This document shows positions 4,667-6,379 of a stretch of 6,379 nt of DNA, in pieces. The DNA is taken from assembly GCA_937915455.1 (NCBI GenBank), contig CALDNN010000088.1, forward strand, positions 1-6,379, read 5' to 3'. The notes beneath the pieces are model-generated. The model did no database searches. It had not been told where the DNA came from and saw nothing but the letters and a program-made list of their open reading frames with translations. Both the position numbers and the translations under genes were made by a program. Positions within the stretch are counted from its first letter, which is position 1. Each line of letters opens with the position of its first letter. The DNA is from Pelethousia sp002409725 (lineage in GTDB: Bacteria; Bacillota; Clostridia; Christensenellales; CAG-138).

Positions 4667-5185
4667 ATGGAGCTAGAACGTGTTGTTGAAATATATTATG
4701 AAAACTATGCGCAGTTGCGAGCGGTAGCCTATAGCATTGTATGTAATGGCGAGGATGCGGATGATGTGATGCAGAACGTTATTCTACGGCTTGTGGAAAG
4801 GCCAGGCGTGCTTACCAAAGTCAACGCGCCAAAAGCTTTTTTGCGGACATGCATTCGCAATGAAGCAATTACGCTTTGGAGGAAGAAGCGCATTGTTGCC
4901 GTTCCAATAGGCGAGGATATCGAAGATGTGATGCCATCCTATCAGGATACGGGTTATGACCGGCAGGAAGGGTTGCTTTATATAAAGGCTTATATTAAAA
5001 AACTGCCACCTGAAATTCAGGAGGCCTTTATTGCTTACGTATTAGATGGATATAAAATCATTGACCTGGCCAAACAATTAGGCATGAAGCCAGATACATT
5101 AGAGCGGAAATTCCGTCAGATTAAGTTGGAGATTCGACAAACTCCGGGTTCTCTATTCACCATGATAATTTTTATAATTTGCTGA
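4667..5185 (+). CDS. ECF-type sigma-70 family RNA polymerase sigma factor
   Basis: This 172-residue protein redirects RNA polymerase to particular promoters. Region 2 spans about residues 8-75: YYENYAQLRAVAYSIV, the acidic core-binding helix EDADDVMQNVILRLVERP, and AFLRTCIRNEAITLWRKKR for -10 recognition. Region 4 spans about 113-157: LPPEIQEAFIAYVLDGY and the helix-turn-helix KIIDLAKQLGMKPDTLERKF. Region 3 is missing, as in ECF sigmas. ATG 4667 is chosen because AGGAGG (4653-4658) lies eight bases upstream, although the frame stays open further upstream. The last residues SLFTMIIFIIC are hydrophobic and end at TGA 5183-5185. A different frame continues from there with a better-looking membrane helix up to 5250. 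The next gene is a one-pass membrane protein, probably its anti-sigma factor. Confidence 0.88.
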   Translation: MELERVVEIYYENYAQLRAVAYSIVCNGEDADDVMQNVILRLVERPGVLTKVNAPKAFLRTCIRNEAITLWRKKRIVAVPIGEDIEDVMPSYQDTGYDRQEGLLYIKAYIKKLPPEIQEAFIAYVLDGYKIIDLAKQLGMKPDTLERKFRQIKLEIRQTPGSLFTMIIFIIC

Positions 5186-5252
5186 TTTGGGTTGCGGCTT
5201 TTTCCATTGCCGTGCGTCATGATAGATATAGGCGCAAGATAGGAGATTAACT

Positions 5253-6092
5253 ATGACTTGGAGAAAACTAAAAGGGATACTACAGGAGCATCCATATCTC
5301 ATTGATGACGCGTTCCATATGCCGATGAAACAGGCCATGGACTTGCAGGAGAGCGAAGGGTATCCATCCTTTGAGGAAATGGCCTTGCGGGCAAAGCGAG
5401 TTTCAACTGCCCCTGCTTCTGCTTGGGTGCCTGTGGATGCGGTGATTGCCCGGAGGCAACGCAAGCAAAAATCACTTTTCGGCTTGCGGTTACGCCCCCC
5501 GACAAAGGTAGCATTGGTTGGCCTGTGTCTGCTCTTGCTGGCCTCGTATCTGGCATTTGCGCCTTCTGGCCGAGCCTTTGCTACCTACGTTGCAAAAATT
5601 GTGATGCAGATAGTGGAGAATGGTTTCAGCTTCACGCCTATAGGGGCTTCTAATGTTTCATCGCAATCTGACGAAATCATCGCATATGAGGAAACAACAC
5701 AAGAACTTCCGAATTTTGATGAGGCGGTACGGGTTACTGGTCGGCATCTGTTACACTTATACGGCGATATGTTTACACTAAAAAGCCTAACGCTCCACGA
5801 TAACAGTATATTAGGCAGCACATTAAGTGCCATTTATGAAACGCCTGAAGGATTAGAAGTGGAACTAAAGCAGCGCTGGCGAAAGAGTAATTCCGTCTTC
5901 GGAGAAACAAATCCCAATGACCAAGTATGGGAAGAAATATTATGGGATGGAACTGTTATGTACTGTCTGATCGATGAGGATGGTTTGTTTAACGGGTTAA
6001 CTGCTTGGCAAGATACAATCGTCAATGTATATGCAGAAGAGGGGGTACATTATAAAGGAGTTTTGGATGCGTTACGCATAACAGGAAAGTAA
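5253..6092 (+). CDS. One-pass membrane protein, probable anti-sigma factor (DUF4367-like)
   Basis: The 279-residue protein has a cytoplasmic N-terminus of about 84 residues (basic near RRQRKQK), one membrane helix at about 86-104 (VALVGLCLLLLASYLAFA), and an extracytoplasmic C-terminal domain. The stretch just after the helix (PSGRAFATYVAKIVMQIVE) and the C-terminal pattern, W-x-x-I-L-W-D-G-x-x-Y then W-Q-D and a final helix, resemble DUF4367-type sensor domains often encoded beside ECF sigma genes; this is recall. No zinc-binding H-x3-C-x2-C anti-sigma motif is present. The start is ATG 5253 with AGGAG at 5241-5245, 67 bases after the sigma stop, so the two genes are probably one operon. Expected role: hold the sigma factor at the membrane until an envelope signal releases it. 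Other single-pass regulators cannot be excluded. Confidence 0.65.
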   Translation: MTWRKLKGILQEHPYLIDDAFHMPMKQAMDLQESEGYPSFEEMALRAKRVSTAPASAWVPVDAVIARRQRKQKSLFGLRLRPPTKVALVGLCLLLLASYLAFAPSGRAFATYVAKIVMQIVENGFSFTPIGASNVSSQSDEIIAYEETTQELPNFDEAVRVTGRHLLHLYGDMFTLKSLTLHDNSILGSTLSAIYETPEGLEVELKQRWRKSNSVFGETNPNDQVWEEILWDGTVMYCLIDEDGLFNGLTAWQDTIVNVYAEEGVHYKGVLDALRITGK

Positions 6093-6108
6093 ACGATAAT
6101 CTATATGC

Positions 6109-6138
6109 AAAAGCCCCGCTTAAGTTTGCGGGGCTTTA
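6109..6138. terminator. Bidirectional intrinsic terminator between convergent genes
   Basis: AAAGCCCCGC (6110-6119) pairs perfectly with GCGGGGCTTT (6128-6137) around an 8-nt loop. The plus-strand side is followed by TTTATT and the minus-strand side by TTTT, so it can end the sigma/anti-sigma operon and the minus-strand gene at 6143. Confidence 0.88.
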
Positions 6139-6142
6139 TTAG

Positions 6143-6340
6143 TTAGATTGTTACGCTCAAAATCTTTGAGGGGGTGTGAGTGGAGGTCGTTCCATATAGG
6201 TATATTTTGTACGAACCCGAAGCAAGACTCACAGTCTTGGTTGCAGTAACCGTGGGCCCCTTACCGCTATTGGATGCCTCGGTAAGGGTACAGGACGATC
6301 TTCGGAGAATATTAGGAAGCAGTGATTTCTTCTTAGACAC
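6143..6340 (-). CDS. Short unrecognised protein or C-terminal gene fragment
   Basis: A 65-codon frame runs from GTG (6340-6338) to TAA (6145-6143). Upstream on the minus strand AGGAAGG (complement of 6351-6357) lies ten bases before the GTG, and an in-frame TAG sits at 6358-6356. The second half (TVTATKTVSLASGSYKIYLY, then a Thr/Ser-rich end) has the look of the last beta-strand domain of a secreted protein. The frame is therefore either a small gene or the tail of a longer gene broken by the TAG or a frameshift. The shared terminator six bases beyond its stop supports a real minus-strand gene here. No signal peptide or catalytic motif is visible. Confidence 0.4.
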   Translation of the reverse strand: MSKKKSLLPNILRRSSCTLTEASNSGKGPTVTATKTVSLASGSYKIYLYGTTSTHTPSKILSVTI

Positions 6341-6379
6341 ATCCGCTTTACCTTCCTATGTGAATGCGCAGTACCTAAA

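Overview
The window looks like part of an accessory region in a gut-type, low-to-moderate GC Firmicute (Clostridia). Supporting signs are strong AGGAG-type ribosome binding sites, a Tn1549/CTn-like relaxase C-terminus, an IS256-type transposase fragment, an ECF-type sigma factor beside a one-pass membrane protein, and short Gram-positive-style signal peptides. No replication or housekeeping gene is present. The species cannot be named from the sequence.

Layout. Positions 2-559 hold the 3' end of a relaxase gene from an integrative conjugative element. It is followed at 592-702 by a dense cluster of stem-loops. At about 705 the base composition drops visibly and a different block begins. Positions 949-2172 encode a secreted papain-fold (C39/C10-like) cysteine peptidase, and 2188-2805 a small putative lipoprotein in the same operon, closed by an intrinsic terminator and followed by a strong promoter-like element. 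Positions 2970-3624 are wreckage: a 36-codon IS256-family transposase start with a stop at codon 4, fused out of frame to the C-terminal two-thirds of a divergent lipoprotein paralogue, then a roughly 14-codon relic of a second peptidase 3' end. Positions 3640-4257 encode an intact third lipoprotein paralogue, with the same terminator and promoter element behind it. Positions 4667-5185 (sigma factor) and 5253-6092 (membrane protein, probable anti-sigma) form a regulatory pair ending at a bidirectional terminator. A short minus-strand reading frame at 6143-6340 converges on that terminator.

How it may work together. The peptidase is made as a secreted proenzyme, and its operon partner is a small envelope-anchored protein that has been copied and kept. 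This resembles protease/inhibitor or effector/immunity organisation, but no function can be assigned from sequence alone. An 834-bp direct repeat at a constant offset of 1452 (2131-2964 versus 3583-4416) shows that a peptidase-lipoprotein-terminator-promoter unit was duplicated and that the second peptidase was later lost, with an IS256 remnant and an older lipoprotein fragment now in its place. Between the two copies the 9-nt terminator loop is exactly reverse-complemented, which is a clear micro-inversion. The sigma/anti-sigma pair may control the cassette, but no shared ECF promoter could be demonstrated.
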